Source: Bradyrhizobium sp. Arg816
GTDB lineage: Bacteria > Pseudomonadota > Alphaproteobacteria > Rhizobiales > Xanthobacteraceae
Reading direction: 5' to 3'
Assembly (NCBI RefSeq): GCF_029989365.1
Contig: NZ_JAPRAQ010000008.1
Span: 124,001 to 188,000 of the forward strand
Length of the DNA: 64,000 bases
Positions 34,606-43,157 of this stretch are shown one piece after another. The translations under genes and the position numbers were made by a program. The first letter of the stretch is position 1, and each line of letters begins with the position of its first letter. The notes under the pieces are model-generated. The model searched no databases and had not been told where the DNA came from. It saw only the letters and a list, made by a program, of their open reading frames with translations.

Positions 34606-34621
34606 CCGCCTTCGCGGGCGG
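34606..34621 (+). promoter_or_regulatory. Hairpin in the rpmI leader
   Basis: CCGCC and GGCGG flank a TTCGCG loop, followed by ATTTCTG, 27 bp before the rpmI start. It could be an attenuator or part of the L20-binding leader that controls rpmI-rplT in many bacteria. Weak evidence: 5-bp stem only. Confidence 0.35.
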
Positions 34622-34647
34622 ATTTCTGTGGCCATTAGGAGAGCCAA

Positions 34648-34848
34648 ATGCCCAAGCTGAAGACCAAATCGGGCGCTAAAAAGCGCTTCAAGGTGACTGC
34701 CACCGGCAAAGTGATGCACGCCCAGCGCGGCAAGCGTCACGGCATGATCAAGCGGACGAAGAAGCAGATCCGTCAGCTGCGCGGCACTCGCGTGCTGTTC
34801 AAGACCGACGGCGACAACGTCAAGAAGTACTTCTTGCCGAACGCCTGA
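34648..34848 (+). CDS. rpmI: 50S ribosomal protein L35
   Basis: A 66-aa basic protein with the complete L35 pattern MPKLKTKSGAKKRFKVTATG, HGMIKRTKKQIRQLRG and the C-terminal KKYFLPNA. Shine-Dalgarno TAGGAG lies 6 bases before the ATG. It is followed by rplT after 88 bp. Confidence 0.98.
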   Translation: MPKLKTKSGAKKRFKVTATGKVMHAQRGKRHGMIKRTKKQIRQLRGTRVLFKTDGDNVKKYFLPNA

Positions 34849-34936
34849 TCGCGTCCAAGATCGTCGAAGATCATTGCCACCTCCGCCGCGCTAGCGCGGC
34901 GATCCGAAAACCAAGTCATCTCTGAAGGATTTTGTC

Positions 34937-35296
34937 ATGTCTCGCGTCAAACGCGGTGTGACCGCCCACGCCAAGCACAAGAAAGTCTACAAGGCCGCCA
35001 AGGGTTTCTATGGCCGCCGCAAGAACACCATCCGCGCCGCCAAGCCGGCCGTGGAAAAGGCCCAGCAGTACGCGTTCCGTGATCGCAAGCGCAAGAAGCG
35101 GACATTCCGCGCGCTCTGGATCCAGCGTCTCAACGCCGCTGTGCGTCCGTTCGGCCTGACCTACAGCCGATTTATCGACGGTCTCGCCAAGTCGGGGATC
35201 ACCGTGGACCGCAAGGTGCTGTCGGATCTCGCGATCCACGAGCCCGCGTCGTTCCAGGCGATCGCCGAGAAGGCCAAGGCCGCGCTGGCGGCCTAA
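34937..35296 (+). CDS. rplT: 50S ribosomal protein L20
   Basis: A 119-aa rRNA-binding protein needed early in large-subunit assembly. Signatures are MSRVKRGVTAHAKHKK, AKGFYGRRKN and RRFRALWIQRLNAA-type KRTFRALWIQRLNAAVRP, ending EKAKAALAA. Shine-Dalgarno AAGGA precedes the ATG. In other bacteria L20 represses its own operon by binding the leader. Confidence 0.98.
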   Translation: MSRVKRGVTAHAKHKKVYKAAKGFYGRRKNTIRAAKPAVEKAQQYAFRDRKRKKRTFRALWIQRLNAAVRPFGLTYSRFIDGLAKSGITVDRKVLSDLAIHEPASFQAIAEKAKAALAA

Positions 35297-35322
35297 GAGG
35301 CTGCTTCAGAGCAAGCCCAGCA

Positions 35323-35730
35323 CTAACGGCCGGCTCCGCCGGCTTTCAGCGCACGTCGCGAGTAACGCTGGGCGACCTCTGCCCGGCAGAAGGCCGTGGC
35401 CGAGATATACATGGTGCCGGACTTGTTCCGGTACTTCCGGTCGCAGACCCGCAACTCGCGCTGATAGCTGAGCTTCTGCGGCGTTCTCAGCCGGCCGACA
35501 AAATCGGCCTCGCACTTCTTCTCGACCGCTTCGCCGAATTGCACGTCGCCGCTGGCGCCGTATGCGCAAGCATCGAACAGCGTCATGGCACGGTCGCAGC
35601 TCGGCGCCGCGTTCAGGACCGCGATGATGTCATCCATCGACGTCGATTTGGCCGGGCATTCCTCCGCGGCGTGAGCCGCGCTTCCCAAAAGAACCAAGCT
35701 CAAGCCGACCACCCAGGATCGTAAACGCAT
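35323..35730 (-). CDS. Exported Cys-containing hypothetical protein
   Basis: A 135-aa secreted protein with signal peptide MRLRSWVVGLSLVLLGSAAHA (cleavage after AHA). The mature part has about six Cys (EECPAK, PSCDRAM, DACAYG, KKCEAD, RVCDRK, AFCRAEV), suggesting a disulfide-stabilised periplasmic domain resembling LprI-like small proteins. Family not certain. Start at 35730 from the signal peptide. It converges on rplT, with 26 bp between stops. Confidence 0.75.
   Translation of the reverse strand: MRLRSWVVGLSLVLLGSAAHAAEECPAKSTSMDDIIAVLNAAPSCDRAMTLFDACAYGASGDVQFGEAVEKKCEADFVGRLRTPQKLSYQRELRVCDRKYRNKSGTMYISATAFCRAEVAQRYSRRALKAGGAGR
35329..35346 (+). terminator. Probable terminator of rpmI-rplT
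   Basis: GCCGGC-TCC-GCCGGC followed by TTT, 32 bp after the rplT stop. It lies inside the 3' end of the convergent exported-protein gene, so it may serve only the plus strand. Confidence 0.5.
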
Positions 35731-35866
35731 CGTCCTCTCCCTCGACTTCAGGTTGGTGCCAGCCATGCCTATAGGGTTCAAATGCCCTGCATTTACGACG
35801 GCTATACGGCTTGACGTTCCGGCCCGGCTGCGGCCACAACCGGCAGCGTTTTGAAAGGATCCGACC

Positions 35867-36949
35867 GTGTCCGACCTCGCCAGTCTCGTCCAATCCATCC
35901 TCGCGCAGATCAGTGCTGCCGGGGACGAAGCCGCCCTCGAAGCCGTTCGCGTTGCCTCCCTCGGCAAAAAGGGCTCGATCTCGGCCTTGCTTGCAACGCT
36001 CGGCAAGATGTCGCCGGACGAGCGCAAGACGCAAGGCGCGGCGATCAACCAGGCCAAGGACGAGGTCACCCAGGCCCTCGCCGCGCGGCGCGACGTGCTG
36101 AAGTCGGCGGCGCTCGATGCGCGGCTCGCATCCGAGACCATCGACGTCACCCTGCCGCTGCGCGATGCGCCGACTGAAGCCGGCCGCATCCATCCGCTGA
36201 GCCAGGTCTGGGACGAGTTGACGACGATCTTCGCCGACATGGGATTCTCGGTCGCGGAAGGCCCCGACATCGAGACCGACGACTACAACTTCACCAAGCT
36301 GAATTTTCCGGAAGGCCATCCCGCCCGCGAGATGCACGACACCTTCTTCTTCCATCCGAAGGAGGACGGCTCGCGCATGCTGCTTCGAACCCACACCTCG
36401 CCGGTGCAGGTGCGCACCATGCTCACCCAGAAGCCGCCGATCCGCGTGATCTGCCCGGGCCGCACCTACCGCATCGATTCGGACGCGACCCACACACCGC
36501 AATTCCACCAGGTCGAAGGCCTCGTCATCGACAAGCACTCGCATCTCGGCCACCTCAAATGGATCCTGCACGAGTTCTGCAAGGCGTTCTTCGAGGTCGA
36601 CCACATCAACATGCGCTTCCGGCCGTCGTTCTTCCCGTTCACCGAGCCGTCGCTGGAAGTCGACATCCAGTGCCGCCGCGGCAAGGACGAGATCCGCTTC
36701 GGCGAGGGCGAGGACTGGCTCGAGATTCTCGGCTGCGGCATGGTGCATCCGAACGTGCTGCGCGCCTGCGGCATCGATCCCGACGAGTACCAGGGCTTTG
36801 CCTGGGGCATGGGCATCGACCGCATCGCCATGCTGAAATACGGCATCGCCGATTTGCGCCAGCTGTTCGACAGCGACGTCCGCTGGCTGTCCCATTACGG
36901 CTTCAAGCCGCTCGAAGTGCCGACGCTTGCGGGAGGACTGAGCTCGTGA
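35867..36949 (+). CDS. pheS: Phenylalanine--tRNA ligase alpha subunit
   Basis: A 360-aa class II synthetase catalytic subunit, active as an (alpha-beta)2 tetramer with PheT. The N-terminal coiled coil is followed by the motif regions HPLSQVWDELTTIFADMGF, FHPKEDGSRMLLRTHTSPVQ (motif 2 area) and CGMVHPNVLRACGIDPDEY with GFAWGMGIDRIAMLKYG (motif 3). GTG start at 35867 with AAAGGA upstream. The stop overlaps the pheT start. Confidence 0.97.
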   Translation: MSDLASLVQSILAQISAAGDEAALEAVRVASLGKKGSISALLATLGKMSPDERKTQGAAINQAKDEVTQALAARRDVLKSAALDARLASETIDVTLPLRDAPTEAGRIHPLSQVWDELTTIFADMGFSVAEGPDIETDDYNFTKLNFPEGHPAREMHDTFFFHPKEDGSRMLLRTHTSPVQVRTMLTQKPPIRVICPGRTYRIDSDATHTPQFHQVEGLVIDKHSHLGHLKWILHEFCKAFFEVDHINMRFRPSFFPFTEPSLEVDIQCRRGKDEIRFGEGEDWLEILGCGMVHPNVLRACGIDPDEYQGFAWGMGIDRIAMLKYGIADLRQLFDSDVRWLSHYGFKPLEVPTLAGGLSS

Positions 36950-39354
36950 AATTCACCCTCTCCTGGCTGAAGGATCATCTCGACACCGACGAGCCGCTGG
37001 AAAAGCTCGCCGACAAGCTCACCATGATCGGGCTCGAGGTCGAGAACATCGAGGACAAGGTGAAGGCGCTGAAGCCGTTCACCATCGCGAAGGTGATCTC
37101 GGCCGAGCAGCATCCGAACGCGGATCGCCTGCGCGTCTGCATGGTCGACACCGGCGATGGTGGCGCACCGGTGCAGGTCGTGTGCGGCGCGCCGAATGCG
37201 CGCACGGGCCTGGTCAGCGTGTTCTCGCCGCCGGGGACCTACATTCCCGGCAAGGACATCACGCTCGGTGTGGGCACCATCCGCGGCGTCGAGAGCCGCG
37301 GCATGCTGTGCTCGGCGGCCGAACTCCAGATCTCCAACGACCATGACGGCATCATGGAGCTGCCGGCGGATGCGCCGATCGGCGCTGCTTACGCCGCATG
37401 GGCGGGTCTTGGCGATCCCGTGGTCGAGATCAATCTGACGCCGAACCGGCAGGACTGCACCGGCGTGCACGGCATCGCACGCGATCTCGCCGCCGCCGAC
37501 ATGGGCAAGTTCAAGGACCCCACCATCAAGCCGATCAAGGGCGAATTCCCCTGTCCCGTGAAGGTCGCGGTCGAGGACGCCACGCTGTGTCCCGGCTTCG
37601 CGCTGCGCCTCGTGCGCGGGGTGAAGAACGGGCCGTCGCCGGAATGGCTGCAGAAGCGGCTGACCGCGATAGGCTTGCGTCCGATCAATGCGCTGGTCGA
37701 CATCACCAACTTCATGACCTACGACCGCGCGCGCCCGCTGCACGTGTTCGACGCCAAGAAGGTGAAGGGCAATCTCGTCGTGCGCCGCGCCCGCGATGGC
37801 GAGACGCTGCTCGCGCTCGACGGCCGCACCTACAATCTCGATCCCGCCATCTGCGTGATCGCGGACGAGCACGGCGTCGAATCGCTCGCCGGCATCATGG
37901 GCGGCGAAGCCTCGGGCTGCGACGAGAACACCACCGACGTGCTGATCGAATCGGCGCTGTGGAACGAGATCAACATCGCCCAGACCGGCCGCAAGCTCGG
38001 CATCAATTCGGACGCGCGCTACCGCTTCGAGCGCGGCGTCGATCCGGCCTTCATGGTGCCGGGGCTCGAGCTCGCGACCAAGCTGGTGATGGAGATGTGC
38101 GGCGGCGCGCCGTCGGAGAACATCGTGGTCGGCAAGGCCTTCGGCGACGACCGCGTGATCGATTTTCCGGTCACCGAGGTCAAGCGGCTCTCCGGCATCG
38201 AGGTGCCGCAGCCGGAGATGAAGCGCATCCTGACCCATCTCGGCTTCATGATGGCCGGCCCGGGTCCGGTGGTGAAGGTCGCGGTGCCCTCGTGGCGCAC
38301 CGATGTGCATGGCAAGGCCGACATCGTCGAGGAGATCGTGCGCATCTACGGCGTCGACAAGGTGCCGATGACGCCGTTCGAGCGCGGCGAGGACGCCCGC
38401 AAGCCGGTGCTGACGCCGCTCCAGCTCCGCACCCGTCGCGCCAGGCGCGCACTCGCGAGCCGCGGCATCATCGAAGCGGTGACCTGGTCCTTCATCACGA
38501 AGTCAGCGGCAACCCTGTTCGGCGGCGGCCAGCGCGAGCTCGAAGTGGCCAACCCGATCGCCTCGGATCTCTCCGACATGCGGCCGACGCTGTTGGCGGG
38601 TCTGATCGCAGCGGCGCAGGCCAATGCCGATCGCGGCTTTGGCGATGTCGCGCTGTTCGAGGTCGGCCAGGTGTTCAAAGGCGACCGCCCGCAGGATCAG
38701 TTCATGGCGGCCAGCGGCGTGCGCCGCGGCTTTGCCTCGTCCGAAGGTCTGGGACGGCACTGGTCGGGTTCGGCGCAGGCCGAATTGTTCGACGCCAAGG
38801 CCGACGCGCTCGCGGTGCTCGCCGCGGCCGGTGCGCCAATGCAGGCGCTGCAGATCGTCGCGGGCGGACCAGCCTGGCTGCATCCGGGTCGCTCGGGCAC
38901 GATCCAGATCGGCCCGCAGAACGTGCTCGGCTATTTCGGCGAGATGCATCCGCGCGCGCTCGAGGCGCTTGGCGCCGACGGCCCGCTAATGGTGTTCGAG
39001 GTAATTCTCGACCGCATCCCCGAGGCGAAGAAGAAGCCGACCCGCGCCAAGCCCGTGATCGAGCTGTCGGCCTTCCAGCCTGTTACGCGCGACTTCGCCT
39101 TCATTGTCGACCGCACCGTAAAGGCCGGCGACATCGTTCGCGCCGCGCAAGGCGTCGACAAGAAGCTGATCACCGGCGTGAATGTCTTCGACGTCTACGA
39201 GGGCAAGGGCATCGATGACGGCAAGAAGTCGATCGCGATCGCCGTGACGATCCAGCCGCGCGAGAAGACGCTGACCGACCAGGAGATCGAGGCCGTCGCC
39301 GCGAAGATCGTGGCGGAGGTCACGAAGAAGACCGGCGGCGTCTTGCGCGGATGA
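36946..39354 (+). CDS. pheT: Phenylalanine--tRNA ligase beta subunit
   Basis: An 802-aa subunit: a tRNA-binding OB domain near residues 39-150 (EQHPNADRLRVCMVDTG), B3/B4 editing domain, B5 domain, and a C-terminal ferredoxin-like anticodon-binding domain (ELSAFQPVTRDFAFIVDRTV). The GTG start overlaps the pheS stop (GTGA) with GGGAGGA upstream, so expression is coupled to pheS. The stop also overlaps the next gene. Confidence 0.97.
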   Translation: MKFTLSWLKDHLDTDEPLEKLADKLTMIGLEVENIEDKVKALKPFTIAKVISAEQHPNADRLRVCMVDTGDGGAPVQVVCGAPNARTGLVSVFSPPGTYIPGKDITLGVGTIRGVESRGMLCSAAELQISNDHDGIMELPADAPIGAAYAAWAGLGDPVVEINLTPNRQDCTGVHGIARDLAAADMGKFKDPTIKPIKGEFPCPVKVAVEDATLCPGFALRLVRGVKNGPSPEWLQKRLTAIGLRPINALVDITNFMTYDRARPLHVFDAKKVKGNLVVRRARDGETLLALDGRTYNLDPAICVIADEHGVESLAGIMGGEASGCDENTTDVLIESALWNEINIAQTGRKLGINSDARYRFERGVDPAFMVPGLELATKLVMEMCGGAPSENIVVGKAFGDDRVIDFPVTEVKRLSGIEVPQPEMKRILTHLGFMMAGPGPVVKVAVPSWRTDVHGKADIVEEIVRIYGVDKVPMTPFERGEDARKPVLTPLQLRTRRARRALASRGIIEAVTWSFITKSAATLFGGGQRELEVANPIASDLSDMRPTLLAGLIAAAQANADRGFGDVALFEVGQVFKGDRPQDQFMAASGVRRGFASSEGLGRHWSGSAQAELFDAKADALAVLAAAGAPMQALQIVAGGPAWLHPGRSGTIQIGPQNVLGYFGEMHPRALEALGADGPLMVFEVILDRIPEAKKKPTRAKPVIELSAFQPVTRDFAFIVDRTVKAGDIVRAAQGVDKKLITGVNVFDVYEGKGIDDGKKSIAIAVTIQPREKTLTDQEIEAVAAKIVAEVTKKTGGVLRG

Positions 39355-40121
39355 CCCTTGCGGATTTTCTTCCGAAGGACGTCAGCCTCACCATTGCGAT
39401 GGCGCTCTGCGCCGTCGCTTTCCTTTCGGGCACCGCGCGCGGCTTCTCCGGCTTCGGCTCGGCGCTGATCTTCATGCCGCTGGCGAGCAGCATCGCGGCG
39501 CCGCGTCTCGTTGCCGCGCTACTCCTGGTGATCGATTTCGTCGCGGCCCTGCCGCTGCTGCCCGACGCGTGGCGGAAGGCGGACCGCAAGGCCACCGCGG
39601 TGATCGTGCTCGGCGCGCTGGTCGGCGTGCCGGTTGGCACCTATTTCCTCAGCGTGCTCGAGCCCGTCACCACGCGCTGGATCATCTCCTGCTTCGTCGC
39701 TGCGCTGTTGCTGCTGCTGCTGTCGGGCTGGCGCTATCGCGGCAAGGACCACGCCTGGCTCTCGGTCGGCATCGGCGGCCTCTCGGGCTTCTGCAGCGGT
39801 CTGGCGCAGACCGGCGGCCCGCCGATCGTCGGCTACTGGCTCGGCCGCCCCATCGCGCCGATCGTCGCGCGCGCCAATATCCTGCTGTTCTTCGGCGCGT
39901 CGGATTTCTTCTCGATGGTCAGCTACGCGGCGACCGGCCTGATCTCACGCGAGTCGCTGGTGCTGTCGCTGATCGTCGGCCCGGTCTATGCGATAGGCGT
40001 CGCGTTCGGTGCGTCGCTGTTCGGCCGCGCCAGCGAAAAATTGTTTCGCGCGATCTGCTACGGTCTGATCGCGCTGGCGGTGATCGCGGGGCTGCCGGTG
40101 CTGGACGGGATTTTGCGCTAG
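39351..40121 (+). CDS. TSUP-family (TauE/SafE) permease
   Basis: A 256-aa membrane protein with eight or so helices and the duplicated TSUP layout: GFSGFGSALIFMPLAS in the first half and GGLSGFCSGLAQTGGPPIVGYWLG in the second. The family exports sulfite, sulfoacetate or other organosulfur anions; substrate not predictable here. Its ATG overlaps the pheT stop (ATGA), an unusual placement for a transporter. Its stop overlaps the convergent amine-oxidase stop. Confidence 0.88.
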   Translation: MTLADFLPKDVSLTIAMALCAVAFLSGTARGFSGFGSALIFMPLASSIAAPRLVAALLLVIDFVAALPLLPDAWRKADRKATAVIVLGALVGVPVGTYFLSVLEPVTTRWIISCFVAALLLLLLSGWRYRGKDHAWLSVGIGGLSGFCSGLAQTGGPPIVGYWLGRPIAPIVARANILLFFGASDFFSMVSYAATGLISRESLVLSLIVGPVYAIGVAFGASLFGRASEKLFRAICYGLIALAVIAGLPVLDGILR

Positions 40122-41515
40122 TTGGCCTGCTGCCGCGGGGCGCGGCGCTTCTTCGTCGACTGCGTCGGCACGTCGGCCGGCTCGTCCTTGAGCGCGCCGA
40201 TCTTGCGCAAGGCCGCATCGGCCGCGCGCTCGCCGCTTTCCCAGGCGCCGTCGACGGTGCCCCACAGCGTCTCGTGCGTGGCTTCGCCGGCGAGGAACAT
40301 GTTGCCGATCGGCTCGGTCAGGATTTTTCGCGAGAGCTGCCCGCCGGGCGAGGCCGCCGACATCGCGCCCATCACGAAGGGCGAGGCGTTCCAGCGCGTT
40401 GCGGTGGTCTTCTGCACGGCGGCCGCAGCCTCGCTGCCGAACAGCTTCGTGATCCATTCCCTGGCGAAGGCGACCATCGCCTTCTCGCCCTGCTCGGAGA
40501 GATCGCGGCCGAACGAGCCGCCGACATCGATCGAACACAGTGAGGAGCCGCCGATATTGGCGAGCATCAGCGCCGTGCGCGTCGAATTGCTCTGCTCGAT
40601 GAGGATGTCGTCGCGCGACAGCCCCAGCGGATTACCCGGCAGTTGCAGCACAATGCGATCGTAGCTGCCGAGCGTGAGCTTTGACGCGGCGTCGAGCGGG
40701 CGCTTGGGAATGTCAGGCCCGAACTTGATCGCGCCCGATGTCAGCACATTGGTCGAGACCGTGACGATGGCGGCACGTGCGGCGATCTTCCCGGATGACG
40801 TCTCCACGCTGACATCGCGATTGCTCCAGACAATCCTGCTCACCGGCGTCGCCAGCGCCACCGGCGCCTGTTCGCCGAGCCTGGTGAGCAGGGTCCCCAG
40901 GCCCTGACGGCACGCGATCGCGGTGTTGCGGTCCTGCGCACGCGCCTTGTCGATCGCTGAGAGCTCCTTGAGGTCTTTGCCCGCAAAGCTCGCACCAAGC
41001 ACGAATTCGGCCGCACCGGCCCAGTCGCCGAGATCCTTCGGCAGCACGGACGCGCAAGAGGTATCCAGCTTGCCGCGCGCGGCGTCGTCGATGGCGCGGT
41101 TGGCGCGAACCAGCGCCGCCAGGAATTGCTCGGTCTCGCCCGCACGGGCATTGCGGCGGCCGATACGCATCTTCTGGCCGGTCGGTGCCGGCAGGACGTC
41201 GAGCCCGGCACTGCGCGCCAGCCGGATCATCGGATTGGTCTCGGGATTGTGCATCCAGCGCGCGCCGCGATCGAACGGCACGTCGAAGGTCGTGCTGTCC
41301 GTGACGCAGCGGCCGCCGATCTGGGATGCCGCTTCCACGACGACGACCTTGCGGTTGGCCGCCATGATGCGCCGCGCCGCGGCAATTCCGGCCGCCCCAG
41401 CACCGATCACGACGATGTCGGCCTCGCGCGGCAGGGGTGCGGCAGTCGCGCGCAGGACCGGCATCGCGGCAAGGGCCGCCGACGCCGATAGGAAGCTGCG
41501 GCGCGTGATTGTCAT
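40118..41515 (-). CDS. Tat-exported FAD-dependent amine oxidase-like protein
   Basis: A 465-aa flavoprotein. The Tat signal TRRSFLSASA (residues 4-13) is followed by the dinucleotide motif VVIGAGAAGIAAARRI (35-50) and the GG-doublet/RC region QIGGRCVTD. The C-terminal FAD motif is NMFLAGEATHETLWGTVDGA, typical of the monoamine oxidase class. The substrate is unknown. The Tat signal puts it in the periplasm. Start at 41515; upstream residues in the open frame are not signal-like. Confidence 0.85.
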   Translation of the reverse strand: MTITRRSFLSASAALAAMPVLRATAAPLPREADIVVIGAGAAGIAAARRIMAANRKVVVVEAASQIGGRCVTDSTTFDVPFDRGARWMHNPETNPMIRLARSAGLDVLPAPTGQKMRIGRRNARAGETEQFLAALVRANRAIDDAARGKLDTSCASVLPKDLGDWAGAAEFVLGASFAGKDLKELSAIDKARAQDRNTAIACRQGLGTLLTRLGEQAPVALATPVSRIVWSNRDVSVETSSGKIAARAAIVTVSTNVLTSGAIKFGPDIPKRPLDAASKLTLGSYDRIVLQLPGNPLGLSRDDILIEQSNSTRTALMLANIGGSSLCSIDVGGSFGRDLSEQGEKAMVAFAREWITKLFGSEAAAAVQKTTATRWNASPFVMGAMSAASPGGQLSRKILTEPIGNMFLAGEATHETLWGTVDGAWESGERAADAALRKIGALKDEPADVPTQSTKKRRAPRQQAN

Positions 41516-41707
41516 GTCATGGTTTCCGGGAACTTGCGGCGAATGGGAACAGCCCGCGAACCTTGCTGCATCTGGTGTTGCACGGCAACCATCATGGTGA
41601 ATCAATCGTGCTTGATCTCACAGAGTGATGAACCGAATTGCAACAGGTTTCGACCATGATAGAGAAGGGAAAAAGACGGCCGGAAAAGGCCGTGGGGGGA
41701 GTTTGAA

Positions 41708-42679
41708 ATGGGGACGGTTCTGGACTCAGTCGGCAAGCTGATTGCCGCGTACCTCTCGAAGGAGGTGCCGGGCTACGAGCCGTTCACGCCGAGCGACCCG
41801 GAGCACCTGCGCGGCGTCATCGAGCCCGGCGACGTGCTGCTGGTCGAGGGCAACAACCGCATCTCGGGCATCATCAAATATCTGACGCAGTCGACCTGGT
41901 CCCATGCCGCGCTCTATGTCGGTCCGGTCGAGGGCGCCGTGGAGCCCAACGGCGAGCCGCATGTGCTGATCGAGGCCAATATCGGCGAGGGCGTCACCTC
42001 GGCGCCGTTGTCGAAATACTTCCCGTATCACACCCGCGTCTGCCGCCCGGTCGGGCTGTCCTATGAGGACCGCACCACGGTCTGCCGCTATGCGATCAAC
42101 CGCATCGGCTTCGGCTACGACACCAAGAACATCATCGACCTGATGCGCTTCCTGTTCCCACTGCCGATCCCGCAACGCTGGCGGCGGCGCATGATCGCGA
42201 TCGGATCGGGCGATCCGACAAAAATCATCTGCTCGGCGCTGATCGCGCAGGCCTTCGATGCCGTGCGCTATCCGATCCTGCCGAAGATCACCAAGGCCGG
42301 CAGCCGCGCGGCCCGCCGCGAGATCCTGCACATCCGCGATTCCTCGCTCTACATGCCCCGCGACTTCGACATCTCGCCCTATTTCGAAGTCGTCAAACCC
42401 ACCATCGTGCACGGCTTCGACTACACAGCGCTCCACTGGGCCGACAAGCAGAAGCCGCTCGAGGAGGTAGCGGGCACATTCAGTGTGTTTCCAGAAACGC
42501 TCCGTGCGCCGCCGCTCGTTCCTGAAGCGATTGACCAAGAGGCGCCGGGTGAAATTCCGGCTGAGCAAATAAGCGCGCAACCCGCGGAGATGGGCGCCAC
42601 CTGCTCCGAGCATTTTGTGCTGCTGAACGAACTGGCGATGTACCGCGCACGGGGACGCGCGCAGGAGATGGCGGCGTAG
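41708..42679 (+). CDS. Permuted papain-fold (YiiX/YaeF-like) peptidase or amidase
   Basis: A 323-aa protein with the YiiX/C92-type permuted NlpC/P60 fold. The His motif comes first (QSTWSHAALYVG) and the Cys motif later (KIICSALIAQAFDAV), which is the circularly permuted order. An N-terminal GDVLLVEGNNRISGIIKYL segment is characteristic. Members cleave peptide or lipid amide/thioester bonds; the substrate here is unknown. No signal peptide is visible. GGGGGAG lies upstream of the ATG. Confidence 0.82.
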   Translation: MGTVLDSVGKLIAAYLSKEVPGYEPFTPSDPEHLRGVIEPGDVLLVEGNNRISGIIKYLTQSTWSHAALYVGPVEGAVEPNGEPHVLIEANIGEGVTSAPLSKYFPYHTRVCRPVGLSYEDRTTVCRYAINRIGFGYDTKNIIDLMRFLFPLPIPQRWRRRMIAIGSGDPTKIICSALIAQAFDAVRYPILPKITKAGSRAARREILHIRDSSLYMPRDFDISPYFEVVKPTIVHGFDYTALHWADKQKPLEEVAGTFSVFPETLRAPPLVPEAIDQEAPGEIPAEQISAQPAEMGATCSEHFVLLNELAMYRARGRAQEMAA

Positions 42680-42732
42680 CCCCGCTGTCGTCCCCGCGAA
42701 CGCGGGGAGAGACATTGCACCGCTCTTTCCGC

Positions 42733-42819
42733 CGTCATTGCGAGCGCAGCGAAGCAATCCAGAGTCCCTCGGCGGAGGCAGTCTGGATTGCTTCGTCGCT
42801 GCGCTCCTCGCAATGACGA
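42733..42819. repeat. Palindromic intergenic repeat (CGTCATTGCGAGCGCAGCGAAGC family)
   Basis: Near-perfect inverted arms CGTCATTGCGAGCGCAGCG and CGCTGCGCTCCTCGCAATGACG, with inner CAATCCAGA/TCTGGATTG. The whole can fold into one hairpin and lies between convergent genes. Confidence 0.8.
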
Positions 42820-42831
42820 TGGTGAGAGAGC

Positions 42832-43107
42832 CTACCGTTCCGCCCGCCCGATCACCGCCATCAGCTCCGCGATCTTCTCGCGCTGATCGGCCTTGTCGCC
42901 GCTCGCGATCGCGTGCTCGACGCAATGGGCGACGTGATCTTTCAGAACCTCTTCCTCGACCCGGCGCAGCGCGGCACGCACGGCCGAGATCTGCGTCACG
43001 ATGTCGATGCAGTAGCGGTCCTCCTCGACCATTTTCGAGAGGCCGCGAACCTGACCCTCGATCCGGCCGAGACGTTTTCCGACGGATGCCTTGATGTCCT
43101 TGCGCAT
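42832..43107 (-). CDS. csoR: CsoR-family metal-responsive repressor
   Basis: A 91-aa all-helical DUF156 repressor. The Cu(I) ligand triad of CsoR is present with exact spacing: C33, H58, C62. It binds DNA when metal-free and leaves on Cu(I) binding. It diverges from the copper ATPase gene with only about 50 bp between starts, and a G-tract palindrome typical of CsoR operators sits in that gap. It therefore probably controls both itself and the ATPase. Confidence 0.9.
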   Translation of the reverse strand: MRKDIKASVGKRLGRIEGQVRGLSKMVEEDRYCIDIVTQISAVRAALRRVEEEVLKDHVAHCVEHAIASGDKADQREKIAELMAVIGRAER

Positions 43108-43114
43108 GCGCTCT

Positions 43115-43135
43115 ATATACCCCCCTAGGGTATAT
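43115..43135. promoter_or_regulatory. CsoR operator
   Basis: Inverted arms ATATACCC and GGGTATAT separated by CCCTA. It matches the known CsoR/RcnR-type operator pattern (AT-rich ends around G/C tracts) and lies between the divergent csoR and copper ATPase starts. Confidence 0.8.
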
Positions 43136-43157
43136 GTTGCAAGGCCGGAGCATGGCA

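Noticed and set aside
37398..39218. 606-codon plus-strand frame inside pheT
   Set aside because: Out-of-frame shadow of pheT, very Arg-rich and without motifs.
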